Shown: positions 24,892 to 34,167, counted from the first letter of the stretch. The stretch: DNA of 64,000 nucleotides from Massilia sp. Root351 (GCF_001425045.1 NZ_LMDJ01000031.1:405232-469231); one strand, 5' to 3'. Notes: generated by a model not told the origin, from the letters alone. Translations and numbers: made by a program.

Positions 24892-27497
24892 CACCAATCC
24901 TCCCGCACCGCGCGGATCGGCGCGCCCGACAAGGCCTGGCGGCCGGCCAGCAGCGCCGTCAGCGCGGCGGCGGCCAGCAGCGCGGAGGCCACGCTGGCCA
25001 GCAGCGGCCACGGGAAGTGCATCTGCATGGTCCAGTGGAAGGACTGCGGATTGATGACGAATACCAGCACCAGGCTGATGATCCAGCCCAGCACCGCGCC
25101 GGTGGCGATGCCCAGTCCCGTCAGCGCGCCGCCCTCCAGCGCCAGGATGGCCAGGATCTGGCGCCGCGTTACGCCGATGTGGCGCAGCATGCCGAATTCC
25201 TTCGAACGCGCCAGGGTCTGGGCCGAGAAAGTGGCGGCCACGCCGAACAGGCCGATAATAATCGCTATAGCCTCCAGCAGATAAGTAACGGCGAAGCTGC
25301 GGTCGAAGATCGTCAGGCTCATGGCGCGCAACTCGGACAGCGCGCTCAGTTCCAGCCCGGCCCCGAACGGCAGCGCCTTCAGCGCCGCCTTGACCTTTTT
25401 CATGTTGTCGTCCCCATCGCCGCCTTTGGCCAGCCAGATGGCCGTGCTGTTGATGTCCATGTCGCCCGTGATGGCGCGGTAGTCGGCCAGCCGCATCTGC
25501 ACCGAGCCGGAGGCGCGGGCGTAGTCGCGCCAGACGCCGGCCACGAAAAATTCATGCTGCCGGCCTTGCAGCGGCAGTTTCAGGATGCTGCCTGCGGCCA
25601 CCCCGTACAGGTCGGCCATCGGCTCGGACACCCACACCGGCCGCCGCCCCTCGGGCACCGGCAGCGTGGGGCCGGTCATGGCCAGCAGCTTGTCGGCGTT
25701 GGCCGGCTCGATATTGCGCGCCATGAGCAGCACCGGCGGGCGCTCGGGCGCCAGGCTCACGCCGCGCGCACGCAGGAAATCGACCTTGGCCACGCCGGGC
25801 AGGGCGCGCACCTGCTCCTGCTCGCGCGGATTCAGGCCCGCCGTGGCGCCGCCGCTGGCGGTGCTGGCGTACAAGTCGGCCGGCAGGATTTGCAGCAGCC
25901 AGTCGTCGAGCGAGACGCGGAAGCTGGACACCATGATGGCCATGGCCACCATCAGGCTGAAGCTGGACAGCACGCCGCCCAGCGCGATGCCGGCCTGGCC
26001 GGAGGCGTTGGCCAGCCGCGCCAGCGCCAGGGCCAGCACCGGCGAACTGTCCGGCCGGTCCGCCGCAGCCGCGCTCCAGCGCGCGTGCAGGAGGCGGAAT
26101 ACCGTGGACGCCAGGCGCGGCATCAGCGCGATGGCGCCCACCAGCATCAGCGCAATTGAGAGGTAGCCGAAAATGGGCAGCTCCCACAGCGGCGGCATTT
26201 GCGACATGGCCGCCGCCACCGCCAGGCATGCCAGTCCAGGCCAGGCAAGCGCAAGGCGCGCCATGGCGGTCTCCTCGCTGCCCGACTTGAGCGCCACCGC
26301 CGGGGTGGCGCGCGCCGCCTCCATGGCGGGCGCCACACAGCCCAGCATGGCCACGCCCGCACCCAGCGCGAAATACACCAGCGCCGCCACCGGCGTGAAC
26401 TGAACCTGCGGCTGCACGCCGGCGAAGTAGCCCGCGCCCAGGTCGCCGCCGAACAGGCGCAGGGCGGCGGCCGCCAGGCCATAGCCGGCCGCGATGCCGA
26501 GCAGCGAACCGGCCACGCCCAGCGCGCGGCCTTCCAGCAGGATCTGGCGCAGCAGGCGGCCGCGCTCCATGCCCAGCACGCGCAGCAGCGCGAACTGGCT
26601 GCGGCGCCGCATCACCGACAGGGCCTGGGTGGAAAAGACCAGGAAGGCGCCGGTAAACAGCGCCACCAGCGCGAGCACGCTCAGGTTGACGCGGTAGGCC
26701 CGGCTCATATTGTTGTTGCGGCTATTCTGGTCTTCGTCGTTCGGGCTGCCGACATGGAAGCGGCCCGGATGTTCCCGCTCCAGGTCGCGCGCCAGCTGCG
26801 CCTTGAACGCTTCGCGGTCCACGCCGCCGCGCAGCTTGAGGTCCACGCGCGACAGCTGGCCGACCCGGTTCAGGCGCCATTGGAGCGCGCCGATGTCCAT
26901 CACGCCCAGGCGCTGCCCGGCGCGCACGCGCTGCAGCGGCCCGGCCACGCGCAAGGTCACCGCTTGCGTTCCCGATTGCAGCGCCAGCACGCCGCCCTGC
27001 GGCTTGAGCCAGGCCTGCGCGGCCGGGGACAGGAAGATGGCGTCGTCGGCCAGGGTATCGGCCAGGTGCTCCGGGTCCGGCGTGCCGAGCAAGTCGGGCG
27101 TGACGTAGCCGGCGCGGAACGGATCCAGGCCGATGATTTGCAGGGCCGAGCGCTGGCCCGGCAGCGAGGCTTGCACGTCCAGGACGGGCGAGGCGACCGC
27201 CACCCCGGGGCGCTCGGCCAGGCGCGGATAGACTTGCTCGTCGAAGGTGGCCTCGGCGCCGGTGACCTGCACGTCGGCTTGTCCGGACAAGCTCTTGATG
27301 GCGGAGGAAAACTCGTTGAACGCGGCCGCATTGATCAGGTGGATGGCGAAGCCGAGCGAGACGCCGATGGCAATCGCGGCGATCGCCGTGATGGCGCGCA
27401 CCGGATGCGCGCGCCATTCGCCCAGCAGCAGCCAGCGCGACAGCTTGCGCAGCGAGGCCGGCAGTGCGGCGGGCGGCGCAGCGCTCAACTGGCGCAC
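24891..27497 (-). CDS. FtsX/MacB-type ABC transporter permease, two FtsX domains
   Basis: An 868-aa membrane protein with two FtsX modules: TM near 40-58, a large periplasmic domain, a TM cluster (~275-400), more helices around 420-520, a second periplasmic domain and a C-terminal TM trio. The architecture matches the lipoprotein-export or toxin-export permeases encoded with AttH proteins. The partner ATPase (LolD-like) normally next door is missing here; the gene upstream is DUF4124. The start is GTG at 27497, inside the 13-nt overlap with DUF4124; the ribosome site is weak, so coupling or a later start is possible. Confidence 0.85.
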   Translation of the reverse strand: MRQLSAAPPAALPASLRKLSRWLLLGEWRAHPVRAITAIAAIAIGVSLGFAIHLINAAAFNEFSSAIKSLSGQADVQVTGAEATFDEQVYPRLAERPGVAVASPVLDVQASLPGQRSALQIIGLDPFRAGYVTPDLLGTPDPEHLADTLADDAIFLSPAAQAWLKPQGGVLALQSGTQAVTLRVAGPLQRVRAGQRLGVMDIGALQWRLNRVGQLSRVDLKLRGGVDREAFKAQLARDLEREHPGRFHVGSPNDEDQNSRNNNMSRAYRVNLSVLALVALFTGAFLVFSTQALSVMRRRSQFALLRVLGMERGRLLRQILLEGRALGVAGSLLGIAAGYGLAAAALRLFGGDLGAGYFAGVQPQVQFTPVAALVYFALGAGVAMLGCVAPAMEAARATPAVALKSGSEETAMARLALAWPGLACLAVAAAMSQMPPLWELPIFGYLSIALMLVGAIALMPRLASTVFRLLHARWSAAAADRPDSSPVLALALARLANASGQAGIALGGVLSSFSLMVAMAIMVSSFRVSLDDWLLQILPADLYASTASGGATAGLNPREQEQVRALPGVAKVDFLRARGVSLAPERPPVLLMARNIEPANADKLLAMTGPTLPVPEGRRPVWVSEPMADLYGVAAGSILKLPLQGRQHEFFVAGVWRDYARASGSVQMRLADYRAITGDMDINSTAIWLAKGGDGDDNMKKVKAALKALPFGAGLELSALSELRAMSLTIFDRSFAVTYLLEAIAIIIGLFGVAATFSAQTLARSKEFGMLRHIGVTRRQILAILALEGGALTGLGIATGAVLGWIISLVLVFVINPQSFHWTMQMHFPWPLLASVASALLAAAALTALLAGRQALSGAPIRAVREDW

Positions 27498-27919
27498 GAC
27501 AGCTTGAGTTTATCGGCGGCGCGCTGGGCCTTGATGCGGGCGCGCTCCTCGTGCTGCGGCTGGGCGCGGCGCAGGTCCTCGTCGGCCCACTTCCTGTCGA
27601 GCCGGAGCTTGTCGCATTTCTGGTGGCGCGCTGCGGCGGCGCGGCTGGCCGCGGCGTCTTCGCGCTCGTCGGCGGCATCGCGCTTGCGGCGCTCTTTTTC
27701 CAGCGCGTCGGCCTGCTTTTTCGCGCTTTTCAGCTCGGCCGCGGCCGACTTGCTGGGCGCGGGCGCGTCCGGCACCGCGATCACCGTGCCGCCTGCGCAA
27801 GGTTGCCCGGTGTAGGTGATCTTGCCGTCCTGCGTGCATTTGTGGACCGCCTGCGCGCCCGCATGGGGCGCTGCGGCGGCGCATAGCATGAGCAGGGTGG
27901 CGAGGGCGCGTGATTTCAT
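27485..27919 (-). CDS. DUF4124-type exported protein
   Basis: A 144-aa protein with a signal peptide ending at AGAQA, then a DUF4124-like core (VHKCTQDGKITYTGQPCAGG) with two cysteines likely forming a disulfide. A long charged helical segment rich in Lys/Arg/Glu (about 58-140) and a C-terminal cysteine follow. The family is periplasmic and without firm function. Its ATG overlaps the stop of the FAD oxidase gene (ATGA), and its end overlaps the permease gene by 13 nt. Confidence 0.72.
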   Translation of the reverse strand: MKSRALATLLMLCAAAAPHAGAQAVHKCTQDGKITYTGQPCAGGTVIAVPDAPAPSKSAAAELKSAKKQADALEKERRKRDAADEREDAAASRAAAARHQKCDKLRLDRKWADEDLRRAQPQHEERARIKAQRAADKLKLSCAS

Positions 27920-29346
27920 AGGATCTTCCCGGGGTTCATTATGCCCTGCGGGTCCAATGCCGATTTGATCGCGCGCATCAAGTTCAGCTCCAGCGGCGAC
28001 TTGTAGCGCGCCAGTTCATCCCGCTTCAGCGCGCCGATGCCGTGTTCAGCCGAAATCGAACCGCCGAAGCCTGCCACGCTGTCATGCACCACGCGGTTCA
28101 CGGCATCCTGGTTGGCCAGGAAAGCTTCATTGGGAATGCCGTCCGGCGGCGCGACGTTGAAATGCAGGTTGCCGTCGCCGAGGTGGCCGAAGCACACCAG
28201 CTGGCAACCCGGGAAGGCCTGCTGCAGCAGCGGCGCCGTGCGGCCGATGAAGTCCGGGATGCTGGACACGGGCAGCGAGATGTCGTGCTTGATGTTCTTG
28301 CCGGCCTTGGCCTGCGCCAGCGGAATGTGCTCGCGCAGCTGCCACAGCCCGCGCGACTGGGCCACGGACGTGGCCACCACGGCGTCCTCGATGGTGCCGT
28401 TCTCCAGGGCCGCGTCGATGGCGCGCTCGAGCAGGCCCACCGCGTGCTCTGCCGATTCGCTGCTCGACAGTTCCAGCAGCACGTACTGGGCGTGCTGGCC
28501 GCTGAAGGGGCGCGGCAGCTGCGGGAACTGCGTTGCCACCAGCTGCAGGCAGAACGACGACATCAGTTCGAAACCGGTCAGGCTGGCGCCGCAGTAGTCC
28601 TGCATCAGCGCCAGCAGGCGCAGCGCGGCAGCGGGGGAGTCCAGCGCGGCCAGCGCGGTGATGCAGGCCTTCGGCTGCGGATAAAGTTTCAGCACGGCGC
28701 CGGTGATGATGCCTAGCGTGCCTTCGGCGCCGATGTACAGGTCGCGCAGGTCGTAGCCGGTGTTGTCCTTGCGCAGGCCGCGCAGGCCGTTCCAGATTTC
28801 GCCCTGCGGCGTCACCACTTCCAGGCCCAGGCACAGCTCGCGCGCGTTGCCGTAGCGGAGCACGGCGGTGCCGCCGGCGTTGCTCGACAGGTTGCCGCCT
28901 ATGGTGCAGCTGCCCTCGGCCGCCAGCGACAGCGGGAACAGGCAGTCGTGCGCCGCCGCCGCGTCCTGCACTTGCTGCAGGATGCAGCCGGCGTCCACCG
29001 TCATGGTACGGTTCAGCGCGTCGGTTTCGCGGATGGTGTTCAGGCGGGCCAGCGACAGCAGCACCGCCTCGCCGCTGCGGTCCGGTACGCCGCCCAGCAC
29101 CAGGCCGGTGTTGCCGCCCTGCGGCACCACGGGGATGCCCCAGCGCGCGCAGGCGCGCACCACCTCGGCCACCTGCTGCACGCTGCCGGGCCGCAGCACA
29201 GCCAGGGCCATGCCGGTGTGGCGGCCGCGCCAGTCGGTGAGGAAGGGCGCCATGTCGGCCGCGCCGGCCAGCACGTGGCCGGCGCCCAGCAGTGTGCGGC
29301 AATGCGCCAGGAAGGCGTTCCGCATGGCGGTGGAGGGCGGGCTCAT
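27916..29346 (-). CDS. FAD-linked oxidase of the D-lactate/D-2-hydroxyglutarate dehydrogenase family
   Basis: A 476-aa flavoprotein. The FAD-binding PCMH-type domain shows VPQGGNTGLVLGG and CTIGGNLSSNAGG with YIGAEGTLGIIT. The C-terminal cap has the substrate/metal motif GHLGDGNLHFN and ISAEHGIG. Members oxidise D-2-hydroxy acids (D-lactate, glycolate, D-2-hydroxyglutarate); the exact substrate is not decidable. It overlaps the DUF2069 gene before it and DUF4124 after it, both by 4 nt. Confidence 0.9.
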   Translation of the reverse strand: MSPPSTAMRNAFLAHCRTLLGAGHVLAGAADMAPFLTDWRGRHTGMALAVLRPGSVQQVAEVVRACARWGIPVVPQGGNTGLVLGGVPDRSGEAVLLSLARLNTIRETDALNRTMTVDAGCILQQVQDAAAAHDCLFPLSLAAEGSCTIGGNLSSNAGGTAVLRYGNARELCLGLEVVTPQGEIWNGLRGLRKDNTGYDLRDLYIGAEGTLGIITGAVLKLYPQPKACITALAALDSPAAALRLLALMQDYCGASLTGFELMSSFCLQLVATQFPQLPRPFSGQHAQYVLLELSSSESAEHAVGLLERAIDAALENGTIEDAVVATSVAQSRGLWQLREHIPLAQAKAGKNIKHDISLPVSSIPDFIGRTAPLLQQAFPGCQLVCFGHLGDGNLHFNVAPPDGIPNEAFLANQDAVNRVVHDSVAGFGGSISAEHGIGALKRDELARYKSPLELNLMRAIKSALDPQGIMNPGKIL

Positions 29347-29756
29347 TTGGCTGAGTTCACCCTGTTGACCTTGTCCAGCAGGTCCTTGGTCAGTTGTTTG
29401 GCGGCCTTTTTGTAGGGCCGCACATACATGATGGCGCAGATGAAATAGACGGTCACGATCAGCGCTTCGCCCCAGCCCAGCCAGGCCGACAGGGAACCGG
29501 TATCGCTCCAGCCGCGCACCACGCCTTCGGTGAAGTACAGCAGGATCACCATCGAGGTCCATTGCAGCGTGTAGACGTCGCGCTTGATGATGCCGGCCAG
29601 CGGGAACAGCAGCGGCGCCGCTTTCAGCGCCATCCACGAGCCGCCCGGCTTGAGCGGCGCCAGCCAAACTTCCCAGGCGATGCACCACAGGATAAGCAGC
29701 ACCATGCTGGCGATGGCGCCCCGGTGGAAGAATTTTTGCGACTTGGTTTCCATCAT
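29343..29756 (-). CDS. DUF2069 inner-membrane protein
   Basis: A 137-aa protein with four predicted TM helices (about 14-32, 42-56, 66-82, 93-110) and a Lys-rich cytoplasmic tail. In many betaproteobacteria DUF2069 genes directly follow wrbA, and here the overlap is 4 nt (ATGA at 29753-29756). Two adjacent ATGs are possible starts; the upstream one gives the coupling overlap. Function unknown. Confidence 0.82.
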   Translation of the reverse strand: MMETKSQKFFHRGAIASMVLLILWCIAWEVWLAPLKPGGSWMALKAAPLLFPLAGIIKRDVYTLQWTSMVILLYFTEGVVRGWSDTGSLSAWLGWGEALIVTVYFICAIMYVRPYKKAAKQLTKDLLDKVNRVNSAK

Positions 29757-30376
29757 GCTCCCCGCAGCGTGCCGGCGCGCAGTGTGCTTGCAACCTCCGC
29801 CAGGCGGCGGCCCTGCGCCGTGGCCAGGCGCCTTTCATCTTCGGTCAATGGCTTGTTGCCGTCAAGGCCGGACCAGTGGCTGGCGCCGTAGGGCGTGCCG
29901 CCGCTGGCGGTGGTCATCAGCTCGGCGTTGGTGTAGGGCAGGCCCATCACCATCATGCCGTGGTGCAGCAGCGGGATCATCATGGTCAGCAGCGTGGACT
30001 CCTGGCCGCCGTGCAGGCTGCCGGTGGAGGTAAACACGCAGGCCGGCTTGCCGGCCAGCGTGCCGGACAGCCACTCGGCCGAGGTGCCGTCCCAGAAGTA
30101 CTTCATGGCGGCGGCCATATTGCCGAAGCGGGTCGGCGAACCCAGGGCCAGCGCCGCACAGTCACGCAGGTCGTCCAGCTCCACGTAGGGTGCGCCCTCG
30201 GACGGCACGGCGGGCGCGCTGGCCTCGGCCACGGTGGACACCGCCGGCACGGTCCGCAGCCGCGCCTCGCAGCCCGGCACCGAATCGATGCCCTGCGCGA
30301 TGAGCTCAGCCAGTTTGCGGGTTGCGCCGTGGCGCGAATAGTATAAGACGAGAATTATCAGATCTGGTGTGGTCAT
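29753..30376 (-). CDS. wrbA: NAD(P)H:quinone oxidoreductase, WrbA family
   Basis: A 207-aa flavodoxin-fold enzyme that reduces quinones with two electrons. It has the FMN-phosphate loop YYSRHGATRKLAE, the GSPTRFGNMAAAMKYFWD segment and FTSTGSLHGGQESTLLTM, all typical of WrbA. The ATG at 30376 begins the Rossmann strand; longer frames upstream have no sensible sequence. It heads a seven-gene chain of overlapping genes. The gene is divergent from yihY, 89 nt away. Confidence 0.92.
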   Translation of the reverse strand: MTTPDLIILVLYYSRHGATRKLAELIAQGIDSVPGCEARLRTVPAVSTVAEASAPAVPSEGAPYVELDDLRDCAALALGSPTRFGNMAAAMKYFWDGTSAEWLSGTLAGKPACVFTSTGSLHGGQESTLLTMMIPLLHHGMMVMGLPYTNAELMTTASGGTPYGASHWSGLDGNKPLTEDERRLATAQGRRLAEVASTLRAGTLRGA

Positions 30377-30465
30377 CTTGGTATTATAGGGCGCTTTGGA
30401 GTCCGGCAGGCATGCCGCGCTCCCGCAACAACAGTGCTTTAGCAGTGCTTTCGATCCGGGGTTCA

Positions 30466-31842
30466 ATGTTTTCCAAGTATATCTATCCGTTTTTGCAGTA
30501 CATATTCCGCACCTGTAACGTCGGCGTGGCCGTGCTGCGGGCCTTGTCGTGGCACGAGATCCGCGACATGTTCCTGTTCGCGCGCCGCCGCCTGAAGGAA
30601 GAGAGCCTGCCGCAGGTGGCCGGCAGCCTCACCTTCACCACGGTGTTCGCGCTGGTGCCGCTGCTGACCATCGCGCTGGCCATCTTCACCACCTTCCCCA
30701 TGTTCGCCGCCTTGCGCAAGGCGCTGGAAGTGTATTTCGCGCAGAGCGTGATGCCCAAGCAGATCGCCACGCCCATCCTGAACAACCTCACCATGTTCGC
30801 GGCCAAGGCGACGCGCCTGTCGGCGGTGGGCGCGGTGGCGCTGGTGCTGACGTCGGTGGCCATGATGGGCATGATCGAACGGGTGTTCAACCGCATCTGG
30901 CGCGTGAAGGCCGAGCGCAGCTGGGCCCGCCGCATCCTGGTGTACTGGGCCATCCTGACGCTGGGGCCGGTGCTGGTGGGGGTGTCGCTCAGCCTGTCGA
31001 CCCACGTCTACACCACCACCAGCGACCTGGTGGGCAATGTGCCGGTGCTGGGCGCGCTGCTCTACACCACGCTGTCCATCGCCGCCACCACGGCCGGCTT
31101 TACGCTGATGTACGTGGTGGTGCCGAACCGCCAGGTGGACTGGCGCGATGCGCTGTGGGGCGGCCTGCTGGCGGCGCTGTTCTTCGAGCTGGCCAAGCGC
31201 GGTTTCGCGGTCTTCATCACGCAGTTCCCGACCTATTCGCGGATCTATGGCGCGCTGGCGGCGCTGCCGCTGTTCCTGCTGTGGATCTACCTGTCCTGGC
31301 TGATCACGCTGGTGGGCGCGCTGTTTACCGCGGCGCTGCCGGTGGTGAAGTACGAACGTTGGTGGCACGAGGCGGTGCCGGGCGGAGAGTTCGTGGACGC
31401 GATGGCGATCCTGAAGGTGCTGCACGTGGCCGGCCATTGCGGCGACACGGCGCTGGTCAACTCGGCGGCGATCCGGCAGGCGACCCGCATGGGCTACGAC
31501 GAGATGGACGCGCTGCTGGAACGCATGCAGACGCAGGGCTGGGTGGGCAAGGTGAAGGCCGAGGCGCCGCCGCGGGTGCAGTGGGGCAAGCGGGTCAGCG
31601 AGGGCGCGGACAACTGGGTGCTGCTGGCCAATGCCGAGAAGCTCACGCTGGCCGATGTGTACCGCGTCTTCGTGTTCGGCGGCGTGGCCGTCAACAGCGG
31701 CATGCCGGATGATGAGGAGGACGACCGCGACCGCCAGGCCGCGCGCGAAGCGGCCAGCCTGGCGCGCCAGGTCGAGGATTCGGTCGAGAAGGGATTGGGC
31801 CGCACGCTGGCCGAACATTTCGGCCCGCTGGACTGCCGCTAG
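30466..31842 (+). CDS. YihY/BrkB-family inner-membrane protein
   Basis: A 458-aa protein with the YihY/virulence-factor BrkB core: SLPQVAGSLTFTTVFALVPLLTI, FNRIWRV, six or more TM helices to about residue 295, and PLFLLWIYLSWLITLVGA. A cytoplasmic C-terminal extension of ~150 residues ends in a charged coil (DDEEDDRDRQAAREAASLA). Older annotations call the family ribonuclease BN, which is not supported. The ATG at 30466 precedes the basic N-terminus. Function unknown. Confidence 0.88.
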   Translation: MFSKYIYPFLQYIFRTCNVGVAVLRALSWHEIRDMFLFARRRLKEESLPQVAGSLTFTTVFALVPLLTIALAIFTTFPMFAALRKALEVYFAQSVMPKQIATPILNNLTMFAAKATRLSAVGAVALVLTSVAMMGMIERVFNRIWRVKAERSWARRILVYWAILTLGPVLVGVSLSLSTHVYTTTSDLVGNVPVLGALLYTTLSIAATTAGFTLMYVVVPNRQVDWRDALWGGLLAALFFELAKRGFAVFITQFPTYSRIYGALAALPLFLLWIYLSWLITLVGALFTAALPVVKYERWWHEAVPGGEFVDAMAILKVLHVAGHCGDTALVNSAAIRQATRMGYDEMDALLERMQTQGWVGKVKAEAPPRVQWGKRVSEGADNWVLLANAEKLTLADVYRVFVFGGVAVNSGMPDDEEDDRDRQAAREAASLARQVEDSVEKGLGRTLAEHFGPLDCR

Positions 31843-31860
31843 GGCAGTCCGCCTTCGTGG

Positions 31861-32193
31861 TCAGTGGGTCTTGCGCTTTTCCTGCTGCACCAGGATGAAG
31901 GGGCTGACCACGCTGGCCCATAGGCTGGCGTTGCTGTCGTTCCAGCGCTGTGCCTGTTCGTCCGATACCTTGGCGATCTGGCCGGCGGCCATCCATTGCG
32001 TGATGCTGGCCTTGTCGTCATGCGAGATGCGCACGGCCACGTCGACCAGGTCCAGCTCGTCGGCGATCCACACCACGGTGCCGGAGGCGAAGTGCTTGGC
32101 CAGCTCGCCCCATGGCAGGCGCGCCGTTTCCCGGTTGATCTTGGCGTGCAGTTCGATGTCTTGTTCAGGTTTGGTTTGCATAGTGAAGCTCAT
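31861..32193 (-). CDS. DUF2288 protein, third gene of the RES/Xre operon
   Basis: A 110-aa soluble protein matching DUF2288 (LHAKINRETARLPWGELAKHFA, VVWIADELDLVDVAVRISHDD, SASLWASVVSPFILVQ-like C-terminus). Its ATG at 32193 overlaps the RES toxin stop (ATGA) and there is no separate ribosome site, so it is likely co-translated with the toxin. A second ATG (32181) is possible. No function is established. Its fusion to a toxin-antitoxin transcript is unusual and may be passive. Confidence 0.8.
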   Translation of the reverse strand: MSFTMQTKPEQDIELHAKINRETARLPWGELAKHFASGTVVWIADELDLVDVAVRISHDDKASITQWMAAGQIAKVSDEQAQRWNDSNASLWASVVSPFILVQQEKRKTH

Positions 32194-32879
32194 AGTAGGG
32201 AGATGCGCGGTTCCGGCGCTCCCTCCCATGTTAACCGATAGGCCGCGCCTTTGCGAACATTGCCCACCAGCGCGGGCCGGAAGCAGGCCAGGTTGACGCC
32301 GCCGGCGCGCCGCACGCTGGGGAAGATCACGCCGGTCGAGCCTTCCTCCAGCAGCCGCTCGGCCAGCCGCTGCGACTGCACGTAGCTGGCCGGGTCCAGG
32401 CAGTCTGCGTGCTCTTCGGTGCGGCGCAGGTCGTGGAACTGGGCGGTGAAGTCGGCCAGCATGCACTGGTAGCTCACGCTGTCGTGGAAGTAGTCGATCT
32501 CGGCGTATTCCACCGTCTTGTGGAAGGCGATCTCGGCCAGCGCAGTGTCGATGTCGAAGGCGCAGTACCAGGCGCCGCGCTCGCCGTCGTTGAAGCGGCT
32601 GCCTTCCGGACGCGCGTAGGTAAAGGCGGCGTTGATGATGCGGTAGTTCGGCACCCGGAACACCAGTTCGTCGATGCCGATGCCGGGCGCGCCGCCGTGT
32701 TCGGCGATCAGGCGCGCGTTGGTGGCGTTGTCCAGGTCGAACAGGTCGTGCAGTTCGTCTTCGCTGCCGGCCAGCGGGGCCAGCACGGAATCTTCCACGT
32801 CGGCAAAGCGGGACTGGATCAGGCGGCAGGTGTCGAATTGCCGCAGCAGGGTCAGGGGAGGGAGGGTCGCTGCCGCCAT
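32190..32879 (-). CDS. RES-domain toxin
   Basis: A 229-aa protein with an N-terminal helical extension (~70 aa) followed by a RES domain. Arg residues lie in LVFRVPNYR (R75) and GSRFNDG (R95), Glu in ALAEIAFH (E116) and Ser in GVIFPSVRR (S188). RES toxins paired with Xre/MbcA antitoxins degrade or modify NAD+, arresting growth. The start overlaps the antitoxin stop (ATGA). The antitoxin-first order, 229-residue length and intact Arg/Glu/Ser set suggest a functional toxin. Confidence 0.9.
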   Translation of the reverse strand: MAAATLPPLTLLRQFDTCRLIQSRFADVEDSVLAPLAGSEDELHDLFDLDNATNARLIAEHGGAPGIGIDELVFRVPNYRIINAAFTYARPEGSRFNDGERGAWYCAFDIDTALAEIAFHKTVEYAEIDYFHDSVSYQCMLADFTAQFHDLRRTEEHADCLDPASYVQSQRLAERLLEEGSTGVIFPSVRRAGGVNLACFRPALVGNVRKGAAYRLTWEGAPEPRISLL

Positions 32880-33316
32880 CAGAGCCCGCCGCGCCGCGCG
32901 TCGACCAGCTTGCGCACCGTTTGCATGGCCAGCAGGCCGCCGCCCAGCATATAGGCCAGCGGCGTGCGGCCGCCGAAGATGATGTTCTTGTTGGGCAGCG
33001 TAACCCAGCGGTCCGCCAGCTGGTCGCCGTACAGGATGTGCAGCGACTTGTAGATGCCCACCAGGTAGGAAATGCGCGTGATGCGGTCCACTTCCAGCAC
33101 CCGGTCCGGGTTCTTCTTCCAGTCGTAGTAGCTGCTGCTGGACAGGCCGCCCAGCAATTCGCGGGCGTCGCTCTCGCGCACGGACCAGGCTTCCACCAGG
33201 CGGAAAAACGCGGTCAACGCCGATTTCGACAGGCGTTCGCGCTCTTCGCGGGCATTCAGGTCGACCGGGATCACCGGTTCAAAGCGGCTTCTTGGGTAGG
33301 CGTAGGCGGCTTGCAT
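32879..33316 (-). CDS. Xre/MbcA/ParS-family antitoxin
   Basis: A 145-aa protein: an N-terminal helical DNA-binding-like region (SKSALTAFFRLVEAWSV, LGGLSSSSYYDWKK) and the C-terminal DUF2384-type toxin-binding domain (RISYLVGIYKSLHILYGDQLADRWV, NIIFGGRTPLAYMLGGG). It neutralises the RES toxin and should repress its own promoter. RBS GGAGG precedes the ATG. Two palindromic boxes in the promoter at 33323-33357 are probable operators. Confidence 0.9.
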   Translation of the reverse strand: MQAAYAYPRSRFEPVIPVDLNAREERERLSKSALTAFFRLVEAWSVRESDARELLGGLSSSSYYDWKKNPDRVLEVDRITRISYLVGIYKSLHILYGDQLADRWVTLPNKNIIFGGRTPLAYMLGGGLLAMQTVRKLVDARRGGL

Positions 33317-33322
33317 AAATCC

Positions 33323-33366
33323 TCCGTTTCTGGATTATTTATACTCCGCTTTCGGATGAAAGGCAA
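33323..33366 (-). promoter_or_regulatory. promoter and twin operators of the RES/Xre operon
   Basis: Minus-strand sigma-70 promoter: TTGCCT (33366-33361), 17-nt spacer, TATAAA (33343-33338). Two 13-bp near-palindromes, TCCGTTTCTGGAT (33323-33335) and TCCGCTTTCGGAT (33345-33357), have centres 22 bp apart (two helical turns). One fills the spacer and the other follows the -10 box, so bound antitoxin would block RNA polymerase. Confidence 0.75.
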
Positions 33367-33513
33367 GTTCGAAAAATTCGATAATAGACAGGCAATTTTT
33401 CCGTTTTTCTTTTCGATGCGGCAGGTTCATACTTCATTTCATCGGCGCTGCAAACAAACAGTAACACTGCAGGCCTTCGAAAAAATCGATGTATACACCA
33501 CAGGAGAACTACC

Positions 33514-34167
33514 ATGCCATTCGCAAAAGCCCAACCAGGTAAAGAACTGCTGAACGCCAACGACCACACGCTGATCATGATCGATCACCAGTCCCAGATG
33601 TCGTTCGCCACCAAGTCCATCGACATTACCGTGCTGCGCAATAATGCCGCGCTGGTGGCCAAGGCGGCGCGCGAGTTCAAGGTGCCCACCATCCTGACCA
33701 CGGTGGCGGCGACAAGCTTCTCGGGCCCGATCTTCGACGAGATCCAGTCGGTATTCCCCGAGCAGCAGCCGATCGACCGCACCAGCATGAACACCTGGGA
33801 AGACCAGCGCATTGCCGACCGTGTCAACGAAATCGGCCGCGGCCGCATCGTGCTGGCCGGCTTGTGGACCTCGGTATGCATCGTTGGCCCGGCACTGTCC
33901 GCGCTGGACCAGGGCTTTGAAGTGTACGTGATTGCCGATGCCTCCGGCGACGTCACCGACGAAGCGCACGAGCGCGCCATGCAGCGCATGATACAGGCCG
34001 GCGCCAAGCCCATCACCTCGCTGCAATATCTGCTGGAACTGCAGCGCGACTGGGCGCGCAGCGAGACCTACGATGAAACGGTGGCCACTTCCATCGCCCA
34101 CGGCGGCGGCTATGGCCTGGGACTGATCTACGCCAAATCGATGTTCAACGCTTCCGAAGGCCATTAA
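33514..34167 (+). CDS. isochorismatase-like cysteine hydrolase (YcaC type)
   Basis: A 217-aa cytoplasmic hydrolase of the cysteine-hydrolase/isochorismatase superfamily. The catalytic Asp lies in LIMIDHQ (D24) and the nucleophile Cys in LAGLWTSVCIVGPAL (C122), with the cis-peptide region beside it. It continues with DASGDVTDEAHERAMQRM, as in YcaC-like proteins of unknown substrate. RBS AGGAG precedes the ATG. Its upstream region is shared with the divergent RES/Xre operon. Confidence 0.88.
   Translation: MPFAKAQPGKELLNANDHTLIMIDHQSQMSFATKSIDITVLRNNAALVAKAAREFKVPTILTTVAATSFSGPIFDEIQSVFPEQQPIDRTSMNTWEDQRIADRVNEIGRGRIVLAGLWTSVCIVGPALSALDQGFEVYVIADASGDVTDEAHERAMQRMIQAGAKPITSLQYLLELQRDWARSETYDETVATSIAHGGGYGLGLIYAKSMFNASEGH

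Noticed and set aside
30466..31842. Ribonuclease BN annotation for the YihY protein
   Set aside because: The historical RNase BN label for this family is not supported; the protein is a multi-pass membrane protein without nuclease motifs.
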